Of a stretch of 64,000 nucleotides of DNA, positions 53,699-61,658 are shown in pieces. This DNA comes from Brevibacterium sp. S22. GTDB taxonomy: Bacteria > Actinomycetota > Actinomycetes > Actinomycetales > Brevibacteriaceae. Each line of letters starts with the position of its first letter. Within the stretch, counting starts at the first letter, position 1. The notes under the pieces were generated by a model. It was given only the letters and a program-made list of their open reading frames with translations, had not been told where the DNA came from and made no database searches. The DNA is taken from positions 108,251 through 172,250 of the forward strand of contig NZ_RHFG01000006.1 of NCBI RefSeq assembly GCF_004745485.1. The letters run 5' to 3'. A program made the position numbers and the translations under genes.

Positions 53699-54487
53699 TC
53701 AGGCGGAGGGAATGTCGAAGGTCGTGGTGAATTCCGGGATCTTCTCGTCGGTTCCCATCACCTTGCCGGCTCCGCGTTCGTACCGAATCGTGTAGGTGTC
53801 CTGCTTCTCGTCGGGAACGTAGGCGAGCCAGCCCTGGTGAGTTCCGCCGTCGCGGCGAGTCACATCTTCAAAGGGTTCGTATCCGGCGGCCTTCATCTCG
53901 GCTTCGACACCGTCGGTCTGGTCGTATCGATAGTCGGCACCTCCGTCGTCGGAGATCTTGAAGGCACCCGATTGGATGAGTCCGCTGTATTTCTGTCCAG
54001 GGGTGATCTTGACCTCGAGGAGGACGACTTCGCCGCCGAGTTCGATGGATGTGGCCTTCTTGGACGAGTCGAAGTTCCGCACGGCCGAGAGCACCTCGAT
54101 CTTGTCCTGCATCTCCGGGTCCTCGAAGCTTTCGCCGATGCTGACCTCGGCTTGGCTGCCAGACGACTGTGCTGCGTCCGAACCGGTCGTCCCGTCGTCC
54201 GAGCCTGCGGTTCCGCTGTTCGAACCGTCGGTTCCGGTCGATGTGCCCTCGGCCGTGGAGGACGTTCCCGAATCGGAGGAGTCTTCGCCCGCACCCGTGT
54301 CCTGCGCGGCTTCGTTCTCTCCGGCCGGCTGCTGGCCCTCGGTCTGCTGACCGTCGGCTTCGGCCTGCTCTCCGGCGGTTCCGTCCTGGTCCGGCACGAC
54401 TTGGCTGATGAGCGAACAGCCTGAGAAGGCGAGTGTGCAGCTGAGCAGGGCGGCGGCGGTGAAGGCGGCGCGCTTCGTGCGTTTCAT
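53699..54487 (-). CDS. Lipoprotein with acidic linker and DUF4352-like domain
   Basis: 262 residues: signal peptide with FSGC lipobox, an 85-residue Gly/Ser/Thr/Asp/Gln-rich linker, and a C-terminal beta domain (about 115-262) with GGEVVLLEVKITPGQ, resembling the DUF4352 immunoglobulin-like family of surface lipoproteins. AAGGAG 5 bp before ATG. Function unknown. Confidence 0.78.
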   Translation of the reverse strand: MKRTKRAAFTAAALLSCTLAFSGCSLISQVVPDQDGTAGEQAEADGQQTEGQQPAGENEAAQDTGAGEDSSDSGTSSTAEGTSTGTDGSNSGTAGSDDGTTGSDAAQSSGSQAEVSIGESFEDPEMQDKIEVLSAVRNFDSSKKATSIELGGEVVLLEVKITPGQKYSGLIQSGAFKISDDGGADYRYDQTDGVEAEMKAAGYEPFEDVTRRDGGTHQGWLAYVPDEKQDTYTIRYERGAGKVMGTDEKIPEFTTTFDIPSA

Positions 54488-54656
54488 GATGACTCCTTGA
54501 TCGGTCTCTCACACCCGGGAGCAGATCGCCCGAATGCGTGTTCTGAAACCAACTTATGAGCTCATCGCGCTCGATGCGTGCGCAGCGTGTGGCAGAACGG
54601 CAACGTCTGTCACCGATCCGGCGCAGCCCCCGATTCGGCGCCCTCCTCAGAGTGCC

Positions 54657-54740
54657 GCGCCACACGAAACGGACACTGCGTCGCCACACCAAGCGGACAC
54701 CGCGCTGTCCCACGCGGACACCGCACGACCCTCAGCCGGC
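54657..54740. repeat. About 24-bp degenerate tandem repeat, three copies
   Basis: Units such as CGCCACACGAAACGGACACT-GCGT follow one another from about 54657. They fill part of the 311-bp gap 54488-54798 between the MHS-transporter stop and the lipoprotein start. Nothing else is seen in the gap. Confidence 0.7.
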
Positions 54741-54798
54741 AGTCCGCCACCCGAGGCAGACATCGCACCACCCCATCGGGACAACCCCGACCACAGCG

Positions 54799-56169
54799 TC
54801 AGGCGGGCACGAGATGCCTGTCCGCGTCCACCTCCGCGAGGGTCTTCTTCCCCATGCTGCGGGCGAGGATGAGGGTGGGAACACCGGCGACGACGATGAC
54901 GACGGTGGCATAGATCGCCGGCGCCAGGTTGATGCCCGTCGAGGACATCAGCGCCGTGGCGATGAGCGGCGAGAGTCCGCCGAAGAGGACTGTGGCGACG
55001 TTGTAGCCGATCGCCATGCCGGAGAACCGGCTCGTGCCGGTGAACTGCTCGGGCACCATGGCCGCGGCGACCGCGCTCCACCCGGCCGCTGGGATCGCCA
55101 GAAACGCAACGCCGAAGACCGCCCCACTTGAGGAGCTGCCGCCCAGCAGAGCGTAGGCAGGAATGATCGTGAACACGAAGACTGCCATGAGTACGGCCAG
55201 GGCGGGCTTGCGTCCGAATTTGTCCGAGGCGAGACCGAAGAACGGGGTGACGACGATGGCGACGACAGCAGCGACCGTACCCAGTGCCAGGGAACCGGAG
55301 TTCGGAACCTTCGCCACCTCTTCGATGTACGTGGGCACATAGGTGATGTTGAGGAAGTAGCTGACCGAGCCGATCGAGGAGATGAGGAAGGCGACGAGGA
55401 TCGCCCGCGGCTGTTCGAGGATCGCGGTGATGAGCGGGGAGCGCTCGAGCGCGGTGTCCGTCTTCTCCTTCTCCGCCTGCTGCAGGCGTTTGAAGGTCTC
55501 GGTCTCCTCCATCATCGATCGCAGCGGAACCATGAGTATGGCGAGCACGGCACCGAGGACGAACAGCAGCCGCCAGCCCCACGAATCCATCGCCTCGGGG
55601 CTGAGCGTATTCGCCAAAAGCGCACCGGACCCCACCGCCAGGAGCGCACCGACCTCGCTGTTGGCCGCCGCCCAGCTGGCGGCGAGTCCGCGTTTGCCAG
55701 GACCCGCCGACTCCATGAGGAAGACCATGATGCCGGTGTATTCGGCGCCGACGGAGAACCCGGACAGGCAGCGCAGAGTGACCATGAGGACACCCGCCCA
55801 GATGCCGATCGCGTCATAGTTCGGGATCACCGCGATCCCGAGCATGGAGATCGCCATGAGGACCGCGGAGATGATGAGCGTGGACCTGCGTCCGATCCGA
55901 TCACCGAGGTGGCCGAAGACCATCGCGCCCAAGGGCCGGAAGAGGAATCCCGCCGCGCCGACCCCGAGGGTGAGCAGCAGAGAGTCCGTCTGATCGCCGA
56001 AGAACTCCTTGGTCAGGGTCGTGGCGACGTAGAAGAAGATCGAGAAGTCGTACCATTCGACGACGGTGCCGAAGGCGGCGACGAACATCGACCTGCGCCG
56101 GCCCCTCTCCCGCTCTCGGCTGGTCGCAAGGGCGGGTGATGCAGGATGGTTCCGATCCGACGCTGCCAT
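54799..56169 (-). CDS. MHS-family MFS transporter
   Basis: 456 residues, 12 helices, same subgroup as the transporter at 38.4-39.8 kb: GTVVEWYDFSIFFYVATTL, GHLGDRIGRRSTL, and helix-5 SVGAEYTGIMVFLMES. Substrate unknown. It is divergent from the alpha/beta-hydrolase gene with a 102-bp gap. The N-terminal 26 residues are charged; the ribosome site is not obvious. Confidence 0.9.
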   Translation of the reverse strand: MAASDRNHPASPALATSRERERGRRRSMFVAAFGTVVEWYDFSIFFYVATTLTKEFFGDQTDSLLLTLGVGAAGFLFRPLGAMVFGHLGDRIGRRSTLIISAVLMAISMLGIAVIPNYDAIGIWAGVLMVTLRCLSGFSVGAEYTGIMVFLMESAGPGKRGLAASWAAANSEVGALLAVGSGALLANTLSPEAMDSWGWRLLFVLGAVLAILMVPLRSMMEETETFKRLQQAEKEKTDTALERSPLITAILEQPRAILVAFLISSIGSVSYFLNITYVPTYIEEVAKVPNSGSLALGTVAAVVAIVVTPFFGLASDKFGRKPALAVLMAVFVFTIIPAYALLGGSSSSGAVFGVAFLAIPAAGWSAVAAAMVPEQFTGTSRFSGMAIGYNVATVLFGGLSPLIATALMSSTGINLAPAIYATVVIVVAGVPTLILARSMGKKTLAEVDADRHLVPA

Positions 56170-56271
56170 GGCCCGAGCGTACCAGCTGACCCGGACGCTG
56201 CGAGGATGCGCGATCCACCATCATTACCGATCAGTAGCATTCCTGTCTCCGAGTCATTACGCTTTGAACGC

Positions 56272-57159
56272 ATGGACACGCTCACGCCACAGGCCCTGCG
56301 CATTCCGGTCTCGAGCCGGTACGGTCCCAGCGAGCTCGAGGGGCATCTCCTCCTCCCCGAGGGCGCTGCGCAAGCAGTGCTGACGATCCACCCGGCCACC
56401 GCGACTCCGGAACGCTTCTACTTCTCCTTCGCCGAGGCGGCCGCCGCCAGCGGGTTCGCCGTGATCACGTACGGCTTCCGCGGAGTCGGAGACCGTGCCA
56501 CGGCCCGCGCCCATCGGCACATCCGCATGCGCGACTGGATGCTCGAGGACGTCTCGGCCGCGGCCGCCTGGGCCGAGGCCTCCTTCCCCGATCTGCCACA
56601 AGTCGCGTTGGGTCACAGCGTCGGCGGCCACGCCCTGCTCTTGGGCTGCGGCGGCGAGCGGCTCAGCGGCATCGTCACCATCGCCACTCATATGGCGGCG
56701 ACTCGCGACATCGCTCCCCGCGGCGAGCGCCTGCGCGTCGGAGTCGGGCTCGGGGTCGCGGGCAGGGCCGTCACCCGCCTGCTCGGGTACATGCCGGGCA
56801 GCCGGGTGGGCCTCGGCGAAGACATCCCCGCCGCCGCGCTCTATGAGTGGACGAGCTGGCTGCGACGGCCTCACTTCTTCTTCGACGATCCGACTTTCGA
56901 CGCCGAGGCGCGCATCGCCCGGCTGCGTGCCCCGGTGCTCTCCGTCGGCACGACCGACGATCTGTGGGCGGCTCCTGCACAGATCGATGCGCTCACCGAC
57001 CGCCTACGGCTGGCGCCGGTGACGCGGCGGACCATCTCCCCCGCAGAGCTCGGCACCGAGCACATCGGGCATCACGGCCTCATGCGCAGATCCATCGCCG
57101 AGGAGGCCTGGCCGGAGATCTTCGACTGGCTCCGAGCGGCCGCCGGCACCTCGCACTGA
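56272..57159 (+). CDS. Alpha/beta-hydrolase
   Basis: 295 residues. Nucleophile elbow GHSVGGHALLL (Ser about 116), acid in SVGTTDDLWA and His in EHIGHHGLM complete a triad. No lid or signal peptide; resembles the serine aminopeptidase S33/esterase group encoded next to oxidoreductases. ATG 56272 begins MDTLTPQAL; the open frame upstream is antisense to the transporter region. No clear ribosome site, so translation may be leaderless. Confidence 0.8.
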   Translation: MDTLTPQALRIPVSSRYGPSELEGHLLLPEGAAQAVLTIHPATATPERFYFSFAEAAAASGFAVITYGFRGVGDRATARAHRHIRMRDWMLEDVSAAAAWAEASFPDLPQVALGHSVGGHALLLGCGGERLSGIVTIATHMAATRDIAPRGERLRVGVGLGVAGRAVTRLLGYMPGSRVGLGEDIPAAALYEWTSWLRRPHFFFDDPTFDAEARIARLRAPVLSVGTTDDLWAAPAQIDALTDRLRLAPVTRRTISPAELGTEHIGHHGLMRRSIAEEAWPEIFDWLRAAAGTSH

Positions 57160-57191
57160 GCAACACGCGCTGAGTACCACGTGCCCGGCCC

Positions 57192-58580
57192 TCAGCGCCG
57201 GGTGAGACCGAACAGTGAGTCTGTGAAGCGGTTGCCGAACATGGCCTCCGGGTCCAGGCGGGTCCGCAGGGCGCAGAAGTCCGCGAAACGCGGATAGAGT
57301 TCGGACAGTTCAGCGGCCGTGCGTGTGTGGATCTTGCCCCAGTGGGGCCGGCCGCCGTGCCGGCACAGAATCTCCTCGATGACGCGGAAGTACTCCGCGA
57401 AGTCCTCCTTGATGAAGCGATGGACGGCGATGTACATCGTCTCCCGCCCAGACGCCGTCGACAGCGGCACATCATCGGCGGCCGCACACCGCACCTCGAG
57501 CGGGAAGGAGATCGACCAGCCCTTGGCCTCGATGGTCTCGCGGATCTCCCGAATCGCTTCGGGCCCGGCGGCGAAGGGCAGTGCGTACTCCATCTCATTG
57601 AACCGCACCCGGCGTGGGGTCACGAACACATCATGCCCCGGCGCCCGGTACGTCCGATCCGCGACGACGGACTGGGCGATGCGATTGATCGGGGGCACCG
57701 CGGCCGGGATCTTCGCCCCGAGCTCGACCGCCAGGCGCAGCGCCCCGTTCTCCACCACCTCTTTGTCGAGGAGGTTGAGCCACCGATTGCGCACCCCCGC
57801 CTCGGCGAGGTGGCCCGGTCCGGACTGTCCCGGCCCCACCCGGGTGTTCGTCTTCGTCAGCACCGAATCGGTGTGCGGGAACCAGTAGAACTCGAAATGG
57901 TCGGCCCCGCGCATCCGCTTGGTCAGCCCGTCGAGGAGTTCGTCGAATCCGGCCACCTTCTCCTCGGCGATGAGGTCGAATGCCGGCACGCACTGGAGCT
58001 CGACCTCGGTGATGACACCGAGGACGCCGAGGCTGACCCGCGCGAGGTCGAAGGTCTCCGGGTCCGCCTCGGCCGACAGTGCCCGCAGCTGACCGTCGGG
58101 GCCCATCAGGCTCAGCCCGGTGACGGTCCCGGCGAATCCGGTGAACCCGATCCCGGTGCCGTGCGTACTCGTCGAGATCGCACCGGCCAGGGCCTGGGGG
58201 TTGACGTCGCCCTGATTCTCCAGGGCCAGGCCGAAGGGTTCGAGCAGGGCCGGAACGTCCCGCAGCCGGGTGCCGGCGCCGAAGCGCACCCGCATTCGCG
58301 GTTCGTCGACGGCGACGATCCCGGAGAGTGCGTCGAGGCTGACCATGACGTCGTCGCCTGCGGCCACGGGGGTGAAGGAATGTCCGGCCCCGACGATCCG
58401 CAGCCTGTCCCCTGCCGCAGCTGCGTCCGTGACGATTCCGGATAGTTCCTCCGCCGAGGCGGGGCAGGCGAATGTGTGCGGATGCGCATGGACGTGACCG
58501 GCCCAGTTCCGAAACGCGTGCCTGCCTCGGCCCGAGCCCCGATCGGACCGTTCGCTCCGTCCTGACTGCACTGTGCTCAC
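57192..58580 (-). CDS. FAD-linked L-gulonolactone/arabinono-lactone oxidase-type enzyme
   Basis: 462 residues, VAO-type flavoprotein. FAD_binding_4 domain at the N-terminus (LRIVGAGHSFTPVA, NQGDVNPQALAGAISTSTHGTG) and the ALO C-terminal domain (FIKEDFAEYFRVIEEILCRHGGRPHWGKIHTRT). Start is GTG 58580, overlapping the upstream PLP-enzyme stop (GTGA). The coupled pair of PLP aldolase and ALO-type oxidase is found in other actinobacteria; substrate unknown. Confidence 0.87.
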   Translation of the reverse strand: MSTVQSGRSERSDRGSGRGRHAFRNWAGHVHAHPHTFACPASAEELSGIVTDAAAAGDRLRIVGAGHSFTPVAAGDDVMVSLDALSGIVAVDEPRMRVRFGAGTRLRDVPALLEPFGLALENQGDVNPQALAGAISTSTHGTGIGFTGFAGTVTGLSLMGPDGQLRALSAEADPETFDLARVSLGVLGVITEVELQCVPAFDLIAEEKVAGFDELLDGLTKRMRGADHFEFYWFPHTDSVLTKTNTRVGPGQSGPGHLAEAGVRNRWLNLLDKEVVENGALRLAVELGAKIPAAVPPINRIAQSVVADRTYRAPGHDVFVTPRRVRFNEMEYALPFAAGPEAIREIRETIEAKGWSISFPLEVRCAAADDVPLSTASGRETMYIAVHRFIKEDFAEYFRVIEEILCRHGGRPHWGKIHTRTAAELSELYPRFADFCALRTRLDPEAMFGNRFTDSLFGLTRR

Positions 58581-59839
58581 AGAACGAGCCCCTCTCCCCG
58601 ATAGGTCGTCCAGGAATCGCTGATGCGGTCCTGGGACACGATCTGGAATTCGTTGAAGTGTTCGGCCAGCTCCCCGGCCTTGGCGTGCCGGAACCACACA
58701 AGATCGCCGATGCTCAGTGTCTCAGCACCCGGCCCCGTCAGCGGCGTCTGCACCTCTCCGGGTCCCTCGAGACTCGAGTAGTCGAGGCCCGGTGGCCAGG
58801 CGATGGTCGGCAGACGGTCGGGGCCGGGGACTCCGGAGGCGACGAATCCGCCTTTGAAGACCGTCACCCAGCCGGGAGCCGGGCGCCGCACCACCGGGCT
58901 GACGAAGTAGGCGGCCGGGCGGTGTCGGAAGTGCGTATAGCCGTCGAAGAGCCCTGGGGAGAAGAGGCCGGAACCGGCGGCGAGTTCGGTCAGAGTGCCT
59001 TCGACGGAGCTCGATTCGAACGAGCCGGTTCCACCTCCGTTGATGAAGGCCAAGTCGGCGACGTCACTCACTGCGGCGATGACGGTTGCCCGGCGTTCGG
59101 CGAGTTCGGCGATCGAGGCTCTCTGCATGGCCCGTACGATCGTCTGCCGCACCGAGCGTCCGGCGTCGGCGGTGCCGGCGATCTGTCCTTCGTAGAACAT
59201 CATCCCGACGAGGTCGAACCCGGGCCGGGCCGCAACCTGCCTGGCGAGCGTGACAGCGGATCTGGCGTCACGGATCGGTGAGCGCCTGGCCCCGATATGG
59301 ACTCGATCGCCCAACCAGGACTCGGCCGGACGATACGAGGAATCGACGTCGATGCACACCCGCACCGAGGCGGCTCCCGCCTCGGCGACGGTCGCCCCGG
59401 TCTCCCCCGGACCGGTCCCGTCCGGGACGGAACCGCGCCCCGCCTCGGCGACGGTCGTGCGGACCTGTTCGATGATGTCGAGGTGATCTACGGAATCGAT
59501 CATCACGGTGATGTTCTCGCACGCTCCCGCCTCGGCGAACATCCGAGTCAGGGCGGGCCGGTCGAGGCTGGGATAGCCGATGACGATATCGCGGATGCCG
59601 CGGGCGTGGAGGCAGAGCGCCTCGGGGACGGAATATGCGAGCACACCGGAATAGGCGGGATGGGCGAGTGCCCGGTCGATGGCGGCGGGCACGCGCAGCG
59701 ACTTCGTGGCCAGGCGGATCGGCAGTCCGTGAGCGCGCTCGGCCAGGGCGTCGAGGTTCGCATCGAAGGCCTCGAGGTCGACGACGGCGGCGGGTGCACA
59801 GGTCCCGTTCAGCGCACGCCGGAGACCACTCGAAACCAT
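58577..59839 (-). CDS. D-threonine aldolase/D-serine dehydratase-like PLP enzyme
   Basis: 420 residues, alanine-racemase-type barrel plus a C-terminal metal-binding beta domain. PLP Lys is K46 in IRLATKSLRVP; GMMFYEGQIAG and INGGGTGSFESS are typical. The family cleaves or deaminates beta-hydroxy-D-amino acids. An Ala/Gly-rich insert with two copies of TVAEAG (about residues 128-155) arises from a duplicated 18-bp DNA segment. Coupled to the FAD oxidase gene. Divergent from the aldehyde dehydrogenase gene. Confidence 0.82.
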   Translation of the reverse strand: MVSSGLRRALNGTCAPAAVVDLEAFDANLDALAERAHGLPIRLATKSLRVPAAIDRALAHPAYSGVLAYSVPEALCLHARGIRDIVIGYPSLDRPALTRMFAEAGACENITVMIDSVDHLDIIEQVRTTVAEAGRGSVPDGTGPGETGATVAEAGAASVRVCIDVDSSYRPAESWLGDRVHIGARRSPIRDARSAVTLARQVAARPGFDLVGMMFYEGQIAGTADAGRSVRQTIVRAMQRASIAELAERRATVIAAVSDVADLAFINGGGTGSFESSSVEGTLTELAAGSGLFSPGLFDGYTHFRHRPAAYFVSPVVRRPAPGWVTVFKGGFVASGVPGPDRLPTIAWPPGLDYSSLEGPGEVQTPLTGPGAETLSIGDLVWFRHAKAGELAEHFNEFQIVSQDRISDSWTTYRGEGLVL

Positions 59840-59888
59840 ATTCGGTAGTCTAGCCTGCGATGACCTACGTCACAGGAAGAGGAAGCCG

Positions 59889-61490
59889 ATGAAATCAGAG
59901 ACCACAGCCGACGCCTCCGCGGCGGGCACTGCCGGGACCGCATCCGCGCACGTCACCGCGGCACTGCGAGACTTCCTCGACACCGATCCGTACGCTGATG
60001 CTTCCGGCTCGGGTGAGGTGATGCGCGGCGTCGAGCCGTTCACCGGCACCGAGGTCGACCGGTTCGCCCGGAACACCTCCGGCGATATCGAGGCCGCTTA
60101 TGCCACGGCCCGCATCGCCGGCAGCGCATGGGCCGCTCAGTCGGTTCAGCACCGGGCGAAGGTGCTCACTCGACTGCATGCATCGCTGCGCCGCCACGAG
60201 GATCTGCTCCTCGACATCATCCAGTACGAGACCGGCAAGGCCCGCATCCACGCCTATGACGAGATCCTCGATACCTTCAATGTGCTGCGCCACTACGGGG
60301 TGATGGCCGCCGGCTATCTGCGACCCGAGCGTCGCCGCGGGGCGATCCCCGTGCTCACCCGCACCGAGGTCACGCGGACTCCGCTGGGCGTGATCGGGTT
60401 CATCACACCGTGGAACTACCCGCTGACCTTGGGCGCGACCGACCTGTTCGCGGCCCTGACCGCCGGAAACGCCGTCGTCCACAAGCCCGATTCGACGACG
60501 ACGCTGACCTCGGTCTTCATGCGCCGACTGGCGATCGCGGCCGGTCTGCCGCCGGAGGTGTGGCAGCTCGTGCCCGGCCCCTCCTCCGAGGTCGGGCCCG
60601 CTCTCATGGCCGGCGCCGATGGGATATCGTTCACCGGCTCGACCGCCGCGGGACGCTCGATCGCCGCCGAGGCGGGGCAGCGTCTGCTTCCGGCCGCCCT
60701 CGAGCTCGGGGGCAAGAATCCCCTGGTCGTGGCCTCGGACGCGGACCTGGCGAAGGCGGTCGAAGGTGCCGTGCGCGGGTCGTTCTCCTCGGCCGGCCAG
60801 CTGTGCATCTCCATCGAGCGCATCTACGTCCACGAGGACCTCTACGAGGCCTTCTGCGCCCATTTCGCCGAGGCGGCCCGCGCCTACCGTCTCGGCGCCG
60901 AGTTCGAGTACGGCCCGGACATGGGCACCCTGGCAGGACCGAAGCAGCTCGAGACCATCACCAGACATGTCGAGCAGGCTCGCAGCGTCGGAGCCACGGT
61001 CCTCGCCGGTGGATTCCCGGTGCCCGAGCTCGGTCCCTACTTCTATGCCCCGACCGTGCTCACGGGTGTTCCCGCCGCAGCGGAGCTGCACCGCGAGGAG
61101 ACATTCGGCCCAGTCGTCTCCGTCTATCCGGTGCCCTCAGACGCCGCGGCCATCGCTGCCGCCAATGACAGCGAATATGGGCTCTCGGCCTCTGTGTACT
61201 CCCGTTCCCACGGACGCGAGATCGCGCGGCAGATCGAAGCCGGAATGGTCAACGTCAATGAGGTCTACCCAGCCAGCTGGGGGTCCATCGACGCTCCGGC
61301 CGGCGGAGTCAAGGCCTCGGGGATGGGCCACCGGCACGGGCCCGAAGGACTCTTTGCGTTCATGCACTCGCACACGATCGCCGAGCAGCGCCTCCACCCG
61401 ATCGCACCGGCCGGCCCTCTCGATCAGAAGACATTCGCGAAGGCCATGACCGGGGCACTGTCAGTGATGCGGTCCCTGCGCATGAAGTAG
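59889..61490 (+). CDS. Succinate-semialdehyde/aldehyde dehydrogenase
   Basis: 533 residues, NAD(P)-dependent ALDH superfamily: GFITPWNYPLTLG, HKPDSTTTLT, FTGSTAAGRSIA, general base Glu in LELGGKNP, nucleophile C306 in GQLCISIERIY and EETFGPVVSVYPV. Closest in style to GabD2-type succinic-semialdehyde dehydrogenases. AGGAAGAGG precedes the ATG. The 49-bp gap to the divergent PLP enzyme holds both promoters. Confidence 0.88.
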   Translation: MKSETTADASAAGTAGTASAHVTAALRDFLDTDPYADASGSGEVMRGVEPFTGTEVDRFARNTSGDIEAAYATARIAGSAWAAQSVQHRAKVLTRLHASLRRHEDLLLDIIQYETGKARIHAYDEILDTFNVLRHYGVMAAGYLRPERRRGAIPVLTRTEVTRTPLGVIGFITPWNYPLTLGATDLFAALTAGNAVVHKPDSTTTLTSVFMRRLAIAAGLPPEVWQLVPGPSSEVGPALMAGADGISFTGSTAAGRSIAAEAGQRLLPAALELGGKNPLVVASDADLAKAVEGAVRGSFSSAGQLCISIERIYVHEDLYEAFCAHFAEAARAYRLGAEFEYGPDMGTLAGPKQLETITRHVEQARSVGATVLAGGFPVPELGPYFYAPTVLTGVPAAAELHREETFGPVVSVYPVPSDAAAIAAANDSEYGLSASVYSRSHGREIARQIEAGMVNVNEVYPASWGSIDAPAGGVKASGMGHRHGPEGLFAFMHSHTIAEQRLHPIAPAGPLDQKTFAKAMTGALSVMRSLRMK

Positions 61491-61511
61491 CTGCGGCTTC
61501 CAGGGAGAAAT

Positions 61512-61596
61512 GGTCGCAATCGGATACTTCTGACGCCGAAGAGTATCCGGTTGTGGCCTCAGACCTCAGTTTGGGCCAGAGTATCCGGTTGTGACC
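61512..61596. terminator. Hairpin of a repeated AGTATCCGGTTGTG element
   Basis: GTCGCAATCGGATACTTC (about 61513-61530) pairs with GAAGAGTATCCGGTTGTGGC (about 61538-61557), allowing G-U pairs; a second direct copy of the latter lies at 61576-61596. Between convergent aldehyde dehydrogenase and penicillin-binding protein genes, so probably a terminator. Confidence 0.6.
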
Positions 61597-61658
61597 ACTT
61601 CGGCGGCCAAGTCGGCTCGGTGGGAGACGCCTTGCGACGGATGCGGCCCGAGTGGGAC

